A DNA stretch of 64,000 bases from Cepaea nemoralis (taxonomy: Eukaryota; Mollusca; Gastropoda; Stylommatophora; Helicidae), in NCBI GenBank assembly GCA_014155875.1, contig JACEFZ010016110.1, positions 24,767 through 88,766 on the forward strand, given 5' to 3'. The notes beneath the pieces were generated by a model. The model was not told the origin of the DNA, did no database searches, and saw only the letters and a program-made list of their open reading frames with translations. The position numbers were made by a program, and so were the translations under genes. Below are positions 1 through 14,860 of this stretch, in pieces. Positions within the stretch are counted from its first letter, which is position 1; every line of letters starts with the position of its first letter.

Positions 1-360
1 CACATATATCAACTGTCGCATATATCGACTGTCACATATATCGACTGTCACATGTATCAACTGTCACATATATCAACTGTCGCATATATCGACTGTCACA
101 TGTATCGACTGTCACATGTATCGACTGTCACATGTATCGACTGTCACATGTATCAACTGTCACATGTATCAACTGTCACATGTATCAACTGTCACATGTA
201 TCAACTGTCACATGTATCAACTGTCACATGTATCAACTGTCACATATATCAACTGTCACATATATCAACTGTCACATATATCAACTGTCACATATATCAA
301 CTATCACATATATCAACTATCACATATATCAACTGTCACATATATTAACTATCACATATA
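1..360. repeat. 16-bp minisatellite
   Basis: Tandem unit CACATATATCAACTGT with a second variant CACATGTATCAACTGT and minor CGACTGT forms. The variants are clustered: the TGTAT form dominates about 100-240 and the TATAT form 240-360, as expected from local slippage or conversion. The array is already running at base 1, so it probably extends leftwards out of the window. Open frames across it are a consequence of the repeat and are not called. Confidence 0.95.
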
Positions 361-399
361 AACACGGCACTTGTAAACTGGAGCTCTCGCATGTGACGC

Positions 400-469
400 G
401 AGAGAAGGGGGGAGAGAAGAGAGAGAGTGGGTGAGAGAAAGAGAAGAGAATGTGACACAGAAAGAGAGA

Positions 470-522
<53 letters not shown>

Positions 523-697
523 AAGAGAATGAGACAGACCAAGAAAGAGTGAATGAATGAGACAGAAGAAAGAGAGGGGGAAGGGGTGAAAACAGGAGAG
601 AGAGACTGCGAGAATGAGAGAGGATAAAAGGGAAAGATAATGTTTTAGAGTACGAGAGAGAGAGAGGATAAAAAGGAAAGATAATGTTTTAGAGTAT

Positions 698-787
<90 letters not shown>
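400..787. repeat. GA-rich microsatellite tract
   Basis: Purine-only plus strand with pure (AG)n runs near 478-516 and 706-784. Between them a block of about 46 bp containing GATAATGTTTTAGAGTA occurs twice (about 618-655 and 664-700). Homopurine mirror-repeat DNA of this kind can form triplex structures in vitro; no coding is inferred. Confidence 0.95.
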
Positions 788-791
<4 letters not shown>

Positions 792-834
792 CAGTAAGAG
801 ATAGCGACAAGCCTCCCACTCATGGCTCTTACCA

Positions 835-1085
835 CGTGTGGTCTTCGTGAAATTACAAAATTGTCCGTGTGATCTCCATGAAATCACAACATAGTCCGCG
901 TGGTCTCCATGAAATCACAACATTGTCCATCTGGTCTCCGTGAAATCACAACATTGTCCATGTGGTCTCCGTGAAATCATAACATTGTCCGTGTGGTCTC
1001 CGTGAAATCATAACATTGTCCGTGTTATCTTCGTGAAATCACAGCATTGTCTGTGTGGTCTTCGTGAAATCACAACATTGTATGC
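835..1085. repeat. 31-bp minisatellite
   Basis: About eight imperfect copies of a 31-bp unit built around GTGGTCTCCGTGAAATCACA and CATTGTCC; the GGTCTCC word falls at 902, 933, 964 and 995. Copies drift at both ends. Confidence 0.9.
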
Positions 1086-1357
1086 CTGGTCACACAACCT
1101 AGACAAGAGTAAGACAAGACAGCAATGTCCCCACCCAGGCAGCGAGACACACGTGACAGAAATTGTCCCAGGCCTAGAACAAAGAGAGGCAACTCCTGGC
1201 AGATCCTATCATTATTTTCAAAACTGCAGCAGAAGCGAGCGGGCTTCCCCTGGTGGCAATGGTTCTCACATTGTGCATCCTCGGTCCACACTTCGGGGAT
1301 CCATGTTTGGCTGCGTTACTCACATGAACTGCATATTCATGTCTCGGGTATGGATGT

Positions 1358-1638
1358 CTGGCATATATGTGTAGTATGGATGTGTGGTATGGATGTGTGG
1401 TATAGATGTGTGGTATAGATGTGTGGTATAGATGTGTGGTATTGATGTGTGGTATAGATGTGTGGTATAGATGTGTGGTATTGATGTGTGGTATAGATGT
1501 GTGGTATGGATGTGTGGTATAGATGTGTGGTATAGATGTGTGGTATAGATGTGTAGTATGGATGTGTGGTATGGATGTGTGGTATAGATGTGTGGTATTG
1601 ATGTGTGGTATGGATGTGTGGTATTGATGTGTGGTGAC
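1358..1638. repeat. 13-bp minisatellite
   Basis: About 21 copies of GTATAGATGTGTG with GTATGGATGTGTG and GTATTGATGTGTG variants at one position. Because 13 is not a multiple of three, all three frames on the minus strand read the same 13-residue Thr/His/Tyr/Ile peptide repeat; this is not taken as coding. Confidence 0.95.
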
Positions 1639-2016
1639 AAAGTGCCTGAAACAATGATTGTGATAACGCGCGTGCCGGCCTCTCGTGTAGAGCAATGTGC
1701 CCTGCCACATTGTGTGGGAACCATTGCCTGAAAGCGTGTGGGGAACAACTCTGGACATAACTGACAGAACACAGGGGGAGGGGGGATACGGCGTCCCATA
1801 AATCGCTAGAGAGTGAATATCTGGTGGTGCGGCACGGGGCGGTAGAGGCGGGTGTGGGGTAGCGTGCTCACACACACACAAAACACGCTACAGACCACGT
1901 GACTGACGCTCAAATATCGGCTGGTCCAGCAAAATTCGGTGTTTGCACGAGTTACGGTGAAGTCTCGTACCAGCTAAAGGGTGAAACAAAGAGGTACACA
2001 AGATGGGTATGTGGAC
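1639..2016. other. unique spacer, no gene seen
   Basis: Non-repetitive 378 bp between two arrays. I see no convincing exon, RNA gene or transposon end in it. A short (CA)n run lies near 1869-1880. Confidence 0.6.
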
Positions 2017-5000
2017 ATACACAGTGTAACACAGGGACATGTACACACACAGTATAACACAGGGACATGTACACACACACACAGTATAACACAGGGACAC
2101 GTAGACACACACAGTATAGCACGGGGACATGTAGACACACAGTATAACACGGGGACATGTAGACACACAGTATAACACAGGGACATGTAGACACACAGTA
2201 TAACACGGGGACATGTAGACACACAGTATAACACGGGGACATGTACACACACACACAGTATAACACGGGGACACGTAGACACACACAGTATAGCACGGGG
2301 ACATGTAGACACACAGTATAACACGGGGACATGTAGACACACAGTATAACACGGGGACATGTAGACACACAGTATAACACGGGGACATGTACACACACAG
2401 TATAGCACAGGGACATGTACACACACACACAGTATAACACGGGGACACGTAGACACACACAGTATAGCACGGGGACATGTAGACACACAGTATAACACGG
2501 GGACATGTAGACACACAGTATAACACAGGGACATGTACACACACACACAGTATAACACGGGGACACGTAGACACACACAGTATAACACGGGGACATGTAG
2601 ACACACAGTATAGCACGGGGACATGTAGACACACAGTATAGCACGGGGACATGTAGACACACAGTATAACACGGGGACATGTAGACACACAGTATAACAC
2701 GGGGACATGTAGACACACAGTATAACACGGGGACATGTAGACACACAGTATAGCACGGGGACATGTAGACACACAGTATAACACGGGGACATGTAGACAC
2801 ACAGTATAACACGGGGACATGTAGACACACAGTATAACACGGGGACATGTAGACACACAGTATAACACAGGGACATGTAGACACACAGTATAACACAGGG
2901 ACATGTAGACACGCAGTATAACACGGGGACATGTAGACACACACAGTATAACACGGGGACATGTAGACACACAGTATAACACAGGGACATGTAGACACAC
3001 AGTATAACACGGGGACATGTAGACACACACAGTATAACACGGGGACATGTAGACACACACAGTATAACACGGGGACATGTAGACACACAGTATAACACAG
3101 GGACATGTAGACACACACAGTATAACACGGGGACATGTAGACACACACAGTATAACACGGGGACATGTAGACACACACAGTATAACACAGGGACATGTAG
3201 ACACACACAGTATAACACGGGGACATGTAGACACACACAGTATAACACGGGGACATGTAGACACACACAGTATAACACGGGGACATGTAGACACACACAG
3301 TATAACACAGGGACATGTAGACACACACAGTATAACACGGGGACATGTAGACACACACAGTATAACACGGGGACATGTAGACACACACAGTATAACACAG
3401 GGACATGTAGACACACAGTATAACACAGGGACATGTAGACACACACAGTATAACACGGGGACATGTAGACACACACAGTATAACACGGGGACATGTAGAC
3501 ACACACAGTATAACACGGGGACATGTAGACACACACAGTATAACACGGGGACATGTAGACACACACAGTATAACACGGGGACATGTAGACACACACAGTA
3601 TAACACGGGGACATGTAGACACACACAGTATAACACGGGGACATGTAGACACACAGTATAACACGGGGACATGTAGACACACACAGTATAACACGGGGAC
3701 ATGTAGACACACAGTATAACACAGGGACATGTAGACACACAGTATAACACGGGGACATGTAGACACACAGTATAACACGGGGACATGTAGACACACAGTA
3801 TAACACGGGGACATGTAGACACACAGTATAACACGGGGACATGTAGACACACACAGTATAACACGGGGACATGTAGACACACACAGTATAACACGGGGAC
3901 ATGTAGACACACACAGTATAACACAGGGACATGTAGACACATACAGTATAACACAGGGATATGTAGACACATACAGTATAACACAGGGACATGTAGACAC
4001 ACAGTATTACACAGGGACATGTAGACACATACAGTATAACACAGGGACATGTAGACACACACAGTATAACACAGGGGCATGTAGACAAACAGTATTACAC
4101 AGGGAAATGTAGACACACACAGTATAACACAGGGACATGTAGACACACACACACAGTATAACACAGGGACATGAAGACACACAGTATAGCACGGGGACAA
4201 TTAGATACACACGGTATAACACAGGGACATGTAGACACACAGTATAACACGGGGACATGTAGACACACAGTATAACACAGGGACATGTAGACACACAGTA
4301 TAACACGGGGACATGTAGACACACACAGTATAACACGGGGACATGTAGACACACACAGTATAACACAGGGACATGTAGACACACACACAGTATAACACAG
4401 GGACATGTAGACACACACACAGTATAACACAGGGACATGTAGACACACACACAGTATAACACAGGGACATGTAGACACACACACAGTATAACACAGGGAC
4501 ATGTAGACACACACACAGTATAACACAGGGACATGTAGACACACACACAGTATAACACAGGGACATGTAGACACACACACAGTATAACACAGGGACATGA
4601 AGACACACAGTATAGCACGGGGACAATTAGATACACACAGTATAACACAGGGACATGTAGACACACACAGTATAACACGGGGACATGTAGACACACACAG
4701 TATAACACGGGGACATGTAGACACACACAGTATAACACAGGGACATGTAGACACACAGTATAACACAGGGACATGTAGACACACACAGTATAACACGGGG
4801 ACATGTAGACAAACACAGTATAACACGGGGACATGTAGACACACACAGTATAACACAGGGACATGTAGACACACACAGTATAACACGGGGACATGTAGAC
4901 ACACACAGTATAACACGGGGACATGTAGACACACACAGTATAACACGGGGACATGTAGACACACACAGTATAACACGGGGACATGTAGACACACAGTATA

Positions 5001-8000
5001 ACACAGGGACATGTAGACACACAGTATAACACGGGGACATGTAGACACACACAGTATAACACGGGGACATGTAGACACACAGTATAACACGGGGACATGT
5101 AGACACACAGTATACCACGGGGACATGTAGACACACACAGTATAACACGGGGACATGTAGACACACACAGTATAACACGGGGACATGTAGACACACACAG
5201 TATAACACAGGGACATGTAGACACACACAGTATAACACAGGGACATGTAGACACATACAGTATAACACAGGGACATGTAGACACACAGTATTACACAGGG
5301 ACATGTAGACACATACAGTATAACACAGGGACATGTAGACACACACAGTATAACACAGGGGCATGTAGACAAACAGTATTACACAGGGAAATGCACACAC
5401 ACACAGTATAACACAGGGACATGTAGACACACACACAGTATAACACAGGGACATGAAGACACACAGTATAGCACGGGGACAATTAGATACACACAGTATA
5501 ACACAGGGACATGTAGACACACAGTATAACACGGGGACATGTAGACACACAGTATAACACAGGGACATGTAGACACACAGTATAACACGGGGACATGTAG
5601 ACACACACAGTATAACACGGGGACATGTAGACACACACAGTATAACACAGGGACATGTAGACACACACACAGTATAACACAGGGACATGTAGACACACAC
5701 ACAGTATAACACAGGGACATGTAGACACACACACAGTATAACACAGGGACATGTAGACACACACACAGTATAACACAGGGACATGTAGACACACACACAG
5801 TATAACACAGGGACATGAAGACACACAGTATAGCACGGGGACAATTAGATACACACAGTATAACACAGGGACATGTAGACACACAGTATAACACGGGGAC
5901 ATGTAGACACACAGTATAACACAGGGACATGTAGACATACACAGTATAACACAGGGACATGTAGACACACAGTATAACACGGGGACATGTAGACACACAG
6001 TATAACACGGGGACATGTAGACACACAGTATAACACAGGGACATGTAGACACACAGTATAACACAGGGACATGTAGACACACAGTATAACACAGGGACAT
6101 GTAGACACACACACAGTATAACACAAGGGACATGTAGACACACACAGTATAACACAGGGACATGTAGGAAACACACAGTATAACACAGGGACATGTAGAC
6201 ACACCGGTATAAAACAGGGACATGTAGACACACACAGTATAACACAGGGACATGTAGACACACACACAGTTATTACACACAGGGAACATGTAGACACACA
6301 GTATAAACACAGGGACATGTAGACACACCAGTATAAACACAGGGGACATGTAGACCACACACACAGTATAACAAAGGGGAGCATGTAGACCCACAGTATA
6401 ACACAGGGACATGTAGACACACACACGAGTATAACACAGGGACATGTAGACACACACACAGTATAACACAGGGACATGTAGACACACAGTATAACACAGG
6501 GGACAATGTAGGACTACACAGTATAACACAGCGGGGGACATGTAGACACACACAGTATAAACACGGGGACATGTAGACACACACAGTATAACACAGGGAC
6601 ATGTAACAAAACAGTATAACACAGGGACATGTAGACACACACAGTATAACACGGGGACATGTAGACACACACAGTATAACACAGGGACATGTAGACACAC
6701 ACAGTATAACACAGGGACATGTAGACACACACAGTATAACACGGGGACATGTAGACACACACAGTATAACACAGGGACATGTAGACACACACAGTATAAC
6801 ACAGGGACATGTAGACACACACAGTATAACACAGGGACATGTAGACACACACAGTATAACACAGGGACATGTAGACACACAGTATAACACAGGGACATGT
6901 AGACACACACAGTATAACACAGGGACATGTAGACACACAGTATAACACAGGGACATGTAGACACATACAGTATAACACAGGGACATGTAGACACACACAC
7001 AGTATAACACAGGGACATGTAGACACATACAGTATAACACAGGGACATGTAGACACATACAGTATAACACAGGGACATGTAGACACACACAGTATAACAC
7101 AGGGGCATGTAGACAAACAGTATTACACAGGGAAATGTAGACACACACAGTATTACACAGGGAAATGTAGACACACACAGTATAACACAGGGACATGTAG
7201 ACACACACACAGTATAACACAGGGACATGAAGACACACAGTATAGCACGGGGACAATTAGATACACACAGTATAACACAGGGACATGTAGACACACACAG
7301 TATAACACAGGGACATGTAGACACACACGGTATAACACAGGGACATGTAGACACACACAGTATAACACAGGGACATGTAGACACACACAGTATAACACAG
7401 GGACATGTAGACACACACAGTATAACACAGGGACATGTAGACACACACAGTAGAACACAGGGACATGTAGACACACACAGTATAACACAGGGACATGTAG
7501 ACACACACAGTATAACACAGGGACATGTAGACACACAGTATAACACAGGGACATGTAGACACACACAGTATAACACAGGGACATGTAGACACACAGTATA
7601 ACACAGGGACATGTAGACACACAGTATAACATGGGGACATGTAGACACACACAGTATAACACAGGGACATGTAGACACACAGTATAACACAGGGACATGT
7701 AGACACACACACAGTATAACACAGGGACATGTAGACACACACACAGTATAACACAGGGACATGTAGACACACACACACAGTATAACACAGGGACATGTAG
7801 ACACACAGTATAACACAGGGACATGTAGACACACACACAGTATAACACAGGGACATGTAGACACACACACAGTATAACACAGGGACATGTAGACACACAG
7901 TATAACACAGGGACATGTAGACACACAGTATAACACGGGGACATGTAGACACACACAGTATAACACGGGGAGATGTAGACACACAGTATAAAACAGGGAC

Positions 8001-10531
8001 ATGTAGACACACACACAGTATAACACAGGGACATGTAGACACACACACAGTATAACACAGGGACATGAAGACACACAGTATAGCACGGGGACAATTAGAT
8101 ACACACAGTATAACACAGGGACATGTAGACACACAGTATAACACGGGGACATGTAGACACACAGTATAACACAGGGACATGTAGACACACACAGTATAAC
8201 ACAGGGACATGTAGACACACAGTATAACACGGGGACATGTAGACACACAGTATAACACGGGGACATGTAGACACACAGTATAACACAGGGACATGTAGAC
8301 ACACACAGTATAACACAGGGACATGTAGACACACACAGTATAACACAGGGACATGTAGACACACACAGTATAACACAGGGACATGTAGACACACAGTATA
8401 ACACAGGGACATGTAGACACACAGTATAACACGGGGACATGTAGACACACACAGTATAACACGGGGACATGTAGACACACACAGTATAACACGGGGACAT
8501 GTAGACACACAGTATAACACAGGGACATGTAGACACACAGTATAACACGGGGACATGTAGACACACACAGTATAACACAGGGACATGTAGACACACACAG
8601 TATAACACAGGGACATGTAGACACACAGTATAACACGGGGACATGTAGACACACACAGTATAACACGGGGACATGTAGACACACACAGTATAACACAGGG
8701 ACATGTAGACACACAGTATAACACGGGGACATATAGACACACAGTATAACACAGGGACATGTAGACACACAGTATAACACGGGGACATGTAGACACACAC
8801 AGTATAACACGGGGACATGTAGACACACACAGTATAACACAGGGACATGTAGACACACACAGTATAACACGGGGACATGTAGACATACACAGTATAACAC
8901 AGGGACATGTAGACACACACAGTATAACACGGGGACATGTGTACACACACAGTATAACACAGGGACATGTAGACACATACAGTATAACACAGGGACATGT
9001 AGACACACAGAGTATAACACAGGGACATGTAGACACACATAGTATAACACAGGGACATGTAGACACACACAGTATAACACAGGGACATGTAGACACACAC
9101 AGTATAACACAGGGACATGTAGACACACACAGTATAACACAGGGACATGTAGACACACACAGTATAACACAGGGACATGTAGACACACACAGTATAACAC
9201 AGGGATATGTAGACACACACAGTATAACACAGGGACATGTACACACACACAGTATAACACAGGGACATGTAGACACACACAGTATAACACAGGGACATGT
9301 AGACACACAGTATAACACAGGGACATGTAGACACACACAGTATAACACAGGGACATGTAGACACACAGTATAACACAGGGACATGTAGACACACAGTATA
9401 ACACAGGGACATGTAGACACACAGTTTAACATGGGGACATGTAGACACACACAGTATAACACAGGGACATGTAGACACACACAGTATAACACGGGGACAT
9501 GTAGACACACACAGTATAACACAGGGACATGTAGACACACACAGTATAACACAGGGACATGTAGACACACACAGTATAACACAGGGACATGTAGACACAT
9601 ACAGTATAACACAGGGACATGTAGACAAACAGTATTACACATCGAAATGTAGACACACACAGTATAACACAGGGACATGTAGACACACACACAGTATAAC
9701 ACAGGGACATGAAGACACACAGTATAGCACGGGGACAATTAGATACACACAGTATAGCACATGGACATGTAGACACACAGTATAACACAGGGACATGTAG
9801 ACACACACAGTATAACACAGGGACATGTAGACACACAGTATAGCACGGGGACAATTAGATACACACAGTATAGCACAGGGACATGTAGACACACAGTATA
9901 GCACAGGGACATGTAGACACACACAGTATAACACAGGGACATGTAGACACACACAGTATAACACAGGGACATGTAGACACACACAGTATAACACAGGGAC
10001 ATGTAGACACACACAGTATAACACAGGGACATGTAGACACACACAGTATAACACAGGGACATGTAGACACACACACAGTATAACACAGGGACATGTAGAC
10101 ACACCGTATAGCACGGGGACAATTAGATACACACAGTATAACACAGGGACATGTAGACACACACAGTATAACACTGGGACATGTAGACACACACAGTATA
10201 ACACAGGGACATGTAGACACACACAGTATAACACAGGGACATGTAGACACACAGTATAGCACGGGGACAATTAGATACACACAGTATAGCACGGGGGCAA
10301 TTAGATACACACAGTATAACACAGGGACATGTAGACACACACAGTATAACACAGGGACATGTAGACAAACAGTATAATACATGGAAATTTAGACACACAC
10401 AGTATAACACAGGGATATGTAGACACACACAGTATAACACGGGGACATGTAGACACACACACAGTATAACACAGGGACACGTGGACACACAGTATAGCAC
10501 GGGGAAATTAGATACACACAATATAACACAG
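2017..10531. repeat. 28/30/32-bp satellite array (8.5 kb)
   Basis: Roughly 285 copies of a unit made of CAGTATAACACAGGGACATG plus TAGACACACA. Unit length is 28, 30 or 32 bp depending on the (AC)n segment. Main variants are CACAGGG versus CACGGGG and TATAACA versus TATAGCA. A rarer variant ending GGGGACAATTAGATACACAC marks a higher-order organisation (see findings). A 30-bp unit keeps the minus strand open for over a thousand codons, giving Cys/Val/Tyr-rich ten-residue repeats; these are repeat artefacts, not proteins. Confidence 0.97.
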
Positions 10532-10539
10532 GGAAATCT

Positions 10540-10905
10540 ATCATCGATCCATCCTCCCACTAATATATCATCTATCCATACACCCTTTAATCTATCATCC
10601 ATCCATCCATAAATGTATCATCCATCCATCCACCCATTAATTTATAATATATCCATAAATCTACCATCCATACATCCGCCATTTAATATATCATCCATCT
10701 ATCATGACTGTATCATCCATCCATCCACCCATTAATCTATCATACATCCATAAATCTGTCATCCACCCATGCATTCATTAATCTATCATCCATTCATCCA
10801 CAAATCTAGCATCCATCCATTTATAATCCATCCATCCATTAATCTATTATCCACCCATTAATCTGTCATCTACCCATTCAGTAATCTATCGTCCATCCAT
10901 CCATT
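10540..10905. repeat. degenerate ATCC/ATCT minisatellite
   Basis: Diverged mixture of (ATCC)n and ATTAATCTATCATCCATCC blocks of about 28-36 bp, with no clean period. It follows directly on the 30-bp array. Confidence 0.85.
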
Positions 10906-10914
10906 GTCGGCTTC

Positions 10915-11265
10915 TATCATAAAGTATCTCCTGTACACATGTGATCTTCTATCATGAGTCTCTCCTGTACACGTGTGATCTTCTTTCATACTCTATCCTG
11001 TGCACATGTGGTCTTGTATCATAAGCATCTCCTGTACACATGTGATCTTCTATAATGTTCTCTCTTGTACACATGTGATCTTCTATCATACAGTGTCTCC
11101 TGTACATGTGTGAGCTTCTATCATACAGTCTCTATCGTACACATGTAAGTTTCTATCACGAGTCTCTCCTTTACACGTGTGATCTTCTATCATAGTCTCT
11201 CCTGTACACATGTGATCTTGTATCATAAGTCTTTCCTCTACACATGGGATCTTGTACGTGTACAC
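10915..11265. repeat. ~34-bp minisatellite
   Basis: About ten imperfect copies of a 33-35-bp unit containing TCTCCTGTACACATGTGATC and TTCTATCATA. TACACATGTG contains a short palindrome repeated in most copies. Confidence 0.9.
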
Positions 11266-11504
11266 ATCTTGACATATACACATCGTCATCTGTGCGAATG
11301 TGACAGGACATGTGACAGGCCATGTGACAGGGCGTTGAACTGACAGCGCGAAGTTGTCCAGTGGTTGAGCTGTGAACTGGACGAGACCCACTCAGACACG
11401 ACACAACTAGAGAACAACTGGGAGGGGAATTAGTGCTCATTGGCTGACCGATGGCAATTGTCCATCACTCATAACCGCTACATGGACCGGTGTTCTTCCA
11501 CTAG
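11266..11504. other. unique spacer, no gene seen
   Basis: Non-repetitive sequence apart from three GTGACAGG(A/C)CATGTGACAG-like copies near 11308-11335. No exon with credible splice signals was recognised. Confidence 0.5.
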
Positions 11505-12008
11505 AAGAAGGTATAGTTTCCACACCAGTGGAAAGTGTTATTTACTTGACTTGCCTGTCAGGAGAATTGTTTACTTGAGTATTCTCCCCGGAAAGTGTGG
11601 TTTACTTGAGTAGTCTCCCCAGAAAATATTGTTTACTTGAGTAGTCTCCAAAGAAAGTGTGGTTTACTTGACTAGTCTCCCCAAAAAGTGTAGCTTACTT
11701 AGCTAGTCTCCCCAGAAAATATTGTTTACTTGATTAGTCTCCCCAGATAGTGTGATTTACTTGCCTAGTCTCCCCAGAAATTGTAGTTTATTTGACTAGT
11801 CTCCCTAGAAAATGTGGTTTACTTGAGTAGTCTCCCCAGAAAATGTGGTTTACTTGAGTAGTCTCCCTAGAAAATGTGGTTTACTTGAGTAGTCGCCCCA
11901 GAATATATTGTTTACTTGGCTAGTCTCCCCAGAGTGTTCTTTTCTTGACTAGTCTCCCCAGAAAGTGTGGTTTTCTTGACTAGTCTCCCAGAAAGTGTGG
12001 TTTACTTC
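11505..12008. repeat. 31-bp minisatellite
   Basis: About 16 copies of a 31-bp unit centred on TTTACTTGAGTAGTCTCCCC and AGAAAGTGTGG. TTTACTTG occurs at 11601, 11632 and 11663, giving the exact period. Confidence 0.93.
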
Positions 12009-12021
12009 CCATCATGATATG

Positions 12022-12170
12022 CTCAACTGGACGCTGGAGTGGGAGGGTGAAGTGTGTACACAGACAGACAGAACGAACGAATAGGCAGACACAGACATAC
12101 AGACATCAGGATCATCATTATACGGTCAACTGGACGCTGGAGTGGGAGGGTGGAGGGTTACACAGACAAG
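12022..12170. repeat. two-copy direct repeat, ~95-bp spacing
   Basis: TCAACTGGACGCTGGAGTGG and the following GAGGGTG plus ACACAGACA occur near 12030 and again near 12125. This looks like a young, unamplified duplication at the edge of the next array. Confidence 0.85.
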
Positions 12171-12257
12171 GACACATACCTGCAGAGTCCTTGGTGAGCG
12201 TGTTCAGTGGGTTCTCATACTGTGTCCGTCTGTTGACATGGCTGGGGATCAAGGCAA

Positions 12258-13195
12258 CACGGGGTGAGCAGAGAAACATGGAACAAGGAAACATGAGGCT
12301 AGCAGAAAAACATGAAACAAGGAAACATGAGGCGAGCAGAGAAACATGGAACAAGGAAACATGAGGCGAGCAGAGAAACATGGAACAAGGAAACATGAGG
12401 CGAGCAGAGTGACATGCAACAAGGAAACACGGGGTGAGCAGAGAAACATAGAACAAGGAAACACGGGGTGCGCAGAGAAACATAGAACAAGGAAACCTGA
12501 GGCGAGCAGAGAAACATGAAACAAGGAAACACGAGGCGAGCAGAGAAACATGAAACAAGGAAACACGAGGCGAGCAGAGAAACATGAAACAAGGAAACAC
12601 GAGGCGAGCAGAGAAACATAGAACAAGGAAACACGGGGTGAGCAGAGAAACATAGAACAAGGAAACATGAGGCGAGCAGAGTGACATGCAACAAGGAAAC
12701 ACGGGGTGAGCAGAGAAACATAGAACAAGGAAACATGAGGCGAGCAGAGTGACATGCAACAAGGAAACACGGGGTGAGCAGAGAAACATAGAACAAGGAA
12801 ACACGGGGTGCGCAGAGAAACATAGAACAAGGAAACCTGAGGCGAGCAGAGAAACATGAAACAAGGAAACACGAGGCGAGCAGAGAAACATGAAACAAGG
12901 AAACACGAGGCGAGCAGAGAAACATGAAACAAGGAAACACGAGGCGAGCAGAGAAACATAGAACAAGGAAACACGGGGTGAGCAGAGAAACATAGAACAA
13001 GGAAACACGGGGTGCGCAGAGAAACATAGAACAAGGAAACATGAGGCGAGCAGAGAAACATGAAACAAGGAAACACGGGGTGAGCAGAGAAACATAGAAC
13101 AAGGAAACACGGGGTGCGCAGAGAAACATAAAACAAGGAAACATGAGGCGAGCAGAGAAACATGAAACAAGGAAACACGAGGCGAGCAGAGAAAC
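12258..13195. repeat. 34-bp array (15+19 composite of the 19-bp family)
   Basis: Unit of 34 bp containing AAGGAAACATGAGGCGAGC (19 bp) plus AGAGAAACATGGAAC (15 bp). The 19-bp half matches the monomer of the neighbouring 19-bp array except at two or three positions, and the 15-bp half is a shortened monomer. Variants include CACGGGGTGAGC, CACGGGGTGCGC and GTGACATGCAAC forms. Confidence 0.93.
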
Positions 13196-14860
13196 GCGGG
13201 GTGGGCAGAGAAACAGGGGGTGAGCAGAGAAACATGAGGTGAGCAGAGAAAAATGAGGTGAGCAGAGAAACATGAGGTGAGCAGAGAAACATGAGGTGAG
13301 CAGAGAAACATGAGGTGAGCAGAGAATCATGAGGTGAGCAGAGAAACACGGGGTGGGCAGAGAAACACGGGGAGAGCAAAGAAACAGGGGGTGGGCAGAG
13401 AAACAGGGGGTGAGCAGAGAAACAGGGGGTGAGCAGAGAAAGACAGGGTGAGCAGAGAAACACGGGGTGAGAAGAGAAACATGGGGTGAGCAGAGAAACA
13501 TGAGGTGAGCAGAGAAACAGGGGGTGAGCAGAGAAACGCGGGGTGAGCAGAGAAACACGGGATGAGCAGAGAAACACGGGGTGAGCAGAGAAACATGGGG
13601 TGAGCAGAGAAACACGGGGTGAGCAGAGAAACAGGGGGTGAGCAGAGAAACAGGGGGTGAGCAGAGAAACGCGGGGTGAGCAGAGAAACACGGGGTGGGC
13701 AGAGAAACAGGGGGTGGGCAGAGAAACACGGGGTGGGCAGAGAAACATGAGGTGAGCAGAGAAACACGGGGTGAGCAGAGAAACACGGGGTGGGCAGAGA
13801 AAAAGGGGGTGAGCAGAGAAACAGGGGGTGAGCTGAGAAACAGGGGGTGAGCAGAAAAACGCGGGGTGAGCAGAGAAACGCGGGGTGAGCAGAGAAACAC
13901 GGGGTGGGCAGAGAAACACGGGGTGGGCAGAGAAACACGGGGTGAGCAGAGAAAAAAGAGGTGAGCAGAGAAACAGGGGGTGAGCAGAGAAACAGGGGGT
14001 GAGCAGAGAAACATGGGGTGAGCAGAGAAACATGAGGTGAGCAGAGAAACATGAGGTGAGCAGAGAAACAGGAGGTGAGCAGAGAAACGCGGGGTGAGCA
14101 GAGAAACAGGGGGTGAGCAGAGAAACGGGGGGTGAGCAGAGAAACATGAGGTGAGCAGAGAAACGCGGGGTGAGCAGAGAAACAGGGGTGAGCAGAGAAA
14201 CACGGGGTGGGCAGAGAAACGCGGGGTGAGCAGAGAAACATGAGGTGAGCAGAGAAACAGGGGGTGAGTAGAGAAACAGGGGGTGAGCAGAGAAACAGGG
14301 GGTGAGCAGAGAAACAGGGGGTGAGCAGAGAAACATGAGGTGGGCAGAGAAACAGGGGGTGAGCAGAGAAACGCGGGGTGAGCAGAGAAACATGAGGTGA
14401 GCAGAGAAACATGAGGTGAGCAGAGAAACATGAGGTGAGCAGAGAAACATGAGGTGAGCAGAGAAACACGGGGTGGGCAGAGAAACACGGGGTGAGCAGA
14501 GAAAAAAGAGGTGAGCAGAGAAACAGGGGGTGAGCAGAGAAACAGGGGGTGAGCAGAGAAACACGGGGTGAGCAGAGAAACACGGGGTGAGCAGAGAAAC
14601 AGGGGGTGGGCAGAGAAACAGGGGGTGAGCAGAGAAACAGGGGGTGAGCAGAGAAACGCGGGGTGAGCAGAGAAACACGGGGTGGGCAGAGAAACACGGG
14701 GTGAGCAGAGAAACAGGGGGTGAGCAGAGAAACAGGGGGTGAGCTGAGAAACACGGGGTGAGCAGAGAAACAGGGGGTGAGCAGAGAAACATGAGGTGAG
14801 CAGAGAAACAGGGTTTGAGCAGAGAAACGTGGGGTGAGCAAACAAACATGCAACATGGAA
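13196..14860. repeat. 19-bp satellite array
   Basis: About 87 copies of AGAGAAACAGGGGGTGAGC. The variable core after GAAAC reads AGGGGG, ACGGGG, ATGAGG, GCGGGG or ATGGGG, and GTGGGC replaces GTGAGC in some copies. All reading frames carry Ser/Leu/Phe/Cys/Pro-rich 19-residue repeats on the minus strand; these are not genes. Confidence 0.95.

Noticed and set aside
1..360. Telomeric repeat at the window edge
   Set aside because: The 16-bp unit is not TTAGGG-like; no telomere motif array is present anywhere in the window.
1888..9628. Open frames of 400-1380 codons on the minus strand across the 30-bp array
   Set aside because: Several overlapping frames read the same ten-residue repeat shifted by frame; openness follows from a 30-bp unit without stops, and there is no start context, splice site or non-repeat domain.
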